From positions 3,348,001-3,412,000 of the forward strand of contig NZ_CP096658.1 in NCBI RefSeq assembly GCF_023238445.1: DNA of 64,000 nucleotides. The letters are read 5' to 3'. Every line of letters begins with the position of its first letter. Within the stretch, counting starts at the first letter, position 1. The position numbers were made by a program, and so were the translations under genes. The DNA is from Halorussus gelatinilyticus. GTDB lineage: Archaea > Halobacteriota > Halobacteria > Halobacteriales > Haladaptataceae. The notes beneath the pieces were generated by a model, which was not told where the DNA came from, searched no databases, and worked only from the letters and a program-made list of their open reading frames with translations. Positions 62,000 to 64,000 of this stretch are shown here, piece by piece.

Positions 62000-62353
62000 G
62001 TGTCAGACCCAGACGACCCGCTACCCGACGACGACTTCGACGCCCCGACGGTGACCTGCGAGCGGTGTGACCGAGAGTGGGACCTCTCGAAAGAGTTCGA
62101 CGATTTGGGCGTCGGCAACCACGCCGTCGAGCAGTTCGCGCTCGACCACCGGCGACACACCGGCCACTTCCCCGACGAGATAGCGACGTGGCGCGCCGTC
62201 TGTCGCAACTGCACCGAAGAGGCCGAACGACTCGCCAGCGACGCCGCGACCCGGTGGGCCGAGACCCACGCCCGCCACACTCGTCACGCGGTCGAGATTC
62301 GTCACGCCCGAAGCGACGAGACGACCCTTATCGAGACCGACGACGCCGAGTAG
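62000..62353 (+). CDS. Hypothetical protein with one zinc-binding Cys set
   Basis: A 117-residue protein from GTG 62000 (GTG 61985 also possible). CERCDREWDL and CRNCTEEAER give two Cys pairs about 45 residues apart, with HHRRHTGHF-like histidines between them. Predicted zinc finger. The tail HARHTRHAVEIRHARSDE is rich in His and Arg. Conserved function unknown. Confidence 0.7.
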   Translation: MSDPDDPLPDDDFDAPTVTCERCDREWDLSKEFDDLGVGNHAVEQFALDHRRHTGHFPDEIATWRAVCRNCTEEAERLASDAATRWAETHARHTRHAVEIRHARSDETTLIETDDAE

Positions 62354-62397
62354 CGTCCGAGGGGCCGATTTGGTTGGCGACCTATTATCGGAAAAAT

Positions 62398-62436
62398 AAT
62401 TTAAATCTGGAGCGTAACGAATCCGAGCGGAGGTGA
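62398..62436 (+). promoter_or_regulatory. Promoter and perfect Shine-Dalgarno of the Cys-rich microprotein
   Basis: TTTTAAATC (62398-62406) is a strong TATA-like box; 25-27 bases later lies GGAGGTGA (62429-62436), an eight-base match to the archaeal 16S 3' end (anti-SD), six bases before ATG 62443. A canonical SD is rare in haloarchaea, where most mRNAs are leaderless, so this argues that the tiny frame is translated. Confidence 0.7.
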
Positions 62437-62442
62437 CAAAAG

Positions 62443-62508
62443 ATGACGTTCGAAATCAGCGTGGTTCCGTTCTGCACGTGTAAAGAGTTCCCGACGGTGG
62501 ACTGCTGA
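62443..62508 (+). CDS. 21-residue Cys-rich microprotein
   Basis: ATG 62443 to TGA 62508 encodes MTFEISVVPF followed by CTCKEFPTVDC. Three Cys lie in the last 11 residues, the last one at the C-terminus. It has its own strong promoter and a perfect SD (GGAGGTGA, spacing 6). No maturation or transport gene is adjacent on either strand, so a modified-peptide precursor is only one option; it could also be a leader-type or metal-binding peptide. It is too short to be recognised by usual gene callers. Confidence 0.6.
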   Translation: MTFEISVVPFCTCKEFPTVDC

Positions 62509-62563
62509 GTCCGTCCCGTCAGTCGTACCGTACCCAAACGATTTCCGACGCGCGCCGCTCCCG

Positions 62564-63445
62564 CTACAGTCCGAGGAACTCCTCGGCGTTCTCCCAGAGA
62601 ATCTTGCGCTGGACCTCCTCGGGGAAGTCCAACTCCTCGAACTGGTCGAGCCACGGGGCCGGTTCTATCATCGGGTAGTCTGTGCCGAACATCACCTTGT
62701 CCTTCAGGAGGCTCTTGGCGTAGTGCAGCACTTGGTCGTCGATGTAGCGGGGCATCCACCCCGAGAGGTCCATGTAGACGTTGCCCTTCTGCTGGCAGAT
62801 GGCCAACTGCTCTTTCTCCCACGGGAACGCGGGGTGGGCGATGAGAATCTGGAGGTCGGGATGCTCGGCGGCCACGTCGTCTATCAGCATCGGGTTGCCG
62901 TACTTGATTTTGAGACCGCGACCACCGGGCGCGCCAGCGCCGAGAGTGGAGTTGCCCCCGTGGAAGACCACCGGGACGCCGAGGTCCTCGATGGTCGAGA
63001 ACAGTTCCTCGTGTTCGGGGTCGCTCGGGTCGAAGCCCTGCGCTATCTGCTGGAACTTGAATCCCGAGAGGTCGAGGTCCTTCACCGCGCGCTCGGCCTC
63101 CTCGACGCAGTCGTCCTTGAGGGGGTCCACGCTGGCGAATCCGACGAAGAAGTCGTCGTACTCGTCGCGCACCTCGGCCACGTAGTCGTTGGGCACGGGC
63201 GGATTTCCGGTGTTGGTCTCGGCGTCCCACCCCAGCAGGACGGTCTTGCCGATGCCGACCTCGTGGTACTCCTCGATGAGATTGTCGTAGGTGTCGGTCT
63301 CGATGGACGAGCCGAACTTCTCGGCGGCGTCCTCCATCATCAGGCCGCCGGCGTCGTGGAGGAACTCCTCGGTCGGCTGGTGGCAGTGCGTGTCGATGAT
63401 GGGGTTCTCGTCGGGGTGGTCGGCGACGACGTCGAGTTTGGGCAT
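62564..63445 (-). CDS. Amidohydrolase family protein (ACMSD-like TIM barrel)
   Basis: A 293-residue TIM-barrel metal hydrolase. IIDTHCHQPTEEF holds the H-x-H motif, then FHGGNST and LIAHPAFPWEKEQ further ligands, and FGTDYPMIEPA the Asp. The pattern is that of the decarboxylase/hydrolase group related to ACMSD rather than of urease types. Could act in aromatic-acid breakdown along with the paa genes; substrate unknown. Confidence 0.85.
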   Translation of the reverse strand: MPKLDVVADHPDENPIIDTHCHQPTEEFLHDAGGLMMEDAAEKFGSSIETDTYDNLIEEYHEVGIGKTVLLGWDAETNTGNPPVPNDYVAEVRDEYDDFFVGFASVDPLKDDCVEEAERAVKDLDLSGFKFQQIAQGFDPSDPEHEELFSTIEDLGVPVVFHGGNSTLGAGAPGGRGLKIKYGNPMLIDDVAAEHPDLQILIAHPAFPWEKEQLAICQQKGNVYMDLSGWMPRYIDDQVLHYAKSLLKDKVMFGTDYPMIEPAPWLDQFEELDFPEEVQRKILWENAEEFLGL

Positions 63446-63571
63446 GGAGCAGTGTTCGGGGACTGTGGTGAAAAATCGTGCGAAGAAGACGTGACTGCGT
63501 GGACACGTTCGACGGAGGTGGTTCGTGAACTGCGAGCGGCGGGGAGATGCCCACCGGGAGGAATAATCTGC

Positions 63572-64000
63572 CTACTCGTCTGCTTCGTCCTTCTTGATGA
63601 GGAACTTCATGTCGCCCTCGAACACCACGGTGTCCTCCTGATTCGTCATCGTGGTGTCGATGACGACCAGTCCGGCGTCGTCGCGGCTCGAAATATCCTT
63701 CGTCTCGACGACCACCATGTCCAGCGAGATGGTGTCGTCCATGTGGACCGGGTTCGGGATGTCCATGTAGTTCATCCCGAGGAACGCCAGCACGGTGCGC
63801 TCCAAGATGCCGGTCCGGTAGACGAACCCCGTGGCGAGGACGAACGTCATCGGGCCGTGGGCCACGCGCTCGCCGAACTCCTCGCCCTCGGCGTACTCCT
63901 TGTTGGTGTGGAGTTCGGTCCAGTCGCCCGCGAACGCCGAGTGCATCACGAAGTCGTACTCGGTGACGGTCCGGCCGACGCTCTCGAAGGTCTGTCCCTC
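63572..64000 (-). CDS. MaoC family hydratase, N-terminus cut by window edge
   Basis: The frame is open to base 64000 and reads EGQTFESVGRTVTEYDFVMHSAFAGDW at the edge, so the protein continues. At least 142 residues. HSAFAGDWTELHTN and GERVAHGPMTFVLATGFV contain the R-hydratase Asp/His pair of the MaoC hotdog fold. It ends KFLIKKDEADE. Likely enoyl-CoA hydratase (R-specific) or the hydratase part of ring cleavage in phenylacetate breakdown. Confidence 0.85.
   Translation of the reverse strand, partial: EGQTFESVGRTVTEYDFVMHSAFAGDWTELHTNKEYAEGEEFGERVAHGPMTFVLATGFVYRTGILERTVLAFLGMNYMDIPNPVHMDDTISLDMVVVETKDISSRDDAGLVVIDTTMTNQEDTVVFEGDMKFLIKKDEADE

Overview
The window is a high-GC, gene-dense stretch of a haloarchaeal chromosome (class Halobacteria). 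The signs are strongly acidic proteins, Tat-type twin-arginine signals on secreted proteases, and archaeal markers: aTrm56, fibrillarin and NOP5, mevalonate kinase with isopentenyl phosphate kinase, DacZ, and archaetidylserine decarboxylase. Many genes have an AT-rich box about 25-31 nt before the start codon, as expected for leaderless mRNAs. I cannot name the genus from sequence alone.

Layout. 1-5.9 kb: end of trm56, an arylamine N-acetyltransferase, then three tandem Tat-exported subtilisin-type proteases (halolysins) with a BsuPI-type proteinase-inhibitor gene. The first protease is broken by a (CCTGC)3 repeat and lacks the oxyanion Asn. 6-17.5 kb: housekeeping and conserved haloarchaeal genes (DUF2797, YchF GTPase, hydrolase, surface protein, TFB-like fragment, tRNA-Leu(UAG) followed by an unexplained structured element, the dacZ-MscS operon, purD). 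18-29.9 kb: thiolase/DUF35 pair, HtrA protease, prolyl oligopeptidase, the mvk-ipk part of the isoprenoid pathway, a UPF0173 hydrolase, OsmC, and archaetidylserine decarboxylase. 30-39.1 kb: a leftward branched-chain amino-acid block, leuA then ilvB-ilvN-ilvC-(hypothetical)-leuC-leuD-leuB. leuA shows a likely one-base frameshift near its start.

40.2-47.8 kb holds the most interesting locus: a DUF7504-type protein, a CHAT-domain (caspase-like) protein, and a convergent 48-residue one-helix membrane protein. A second CHAT paralogue with its own 44-residue one-helix partner lies 4.5 kb downstream. The repeated pairing suggests a protease plus membrane-partner system, function unknown. 48-54.8 kb: small regulators, coaD, glutamate-cysteine ligase, flpA-nop5, hsp20, ogt. 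55.1-64 kb: phenylacetyl-CoA epoxidase operon (paaABCD plus a separate zinc ribbon), a divergent HTH regulator, PaaI thioesterase, enoyl-CoA hydratase, a 21-residue Cys-rich microprotein with a perfect Shine-Dalgarno, an amidohydrolase, and a truncated MaoC hydratase.

Several repeats stand out: a 36-bp triplicate with T6 tracts, two related palindromic elements (37.5 and 58.3 kb), and short tandem duplications at gene ends.
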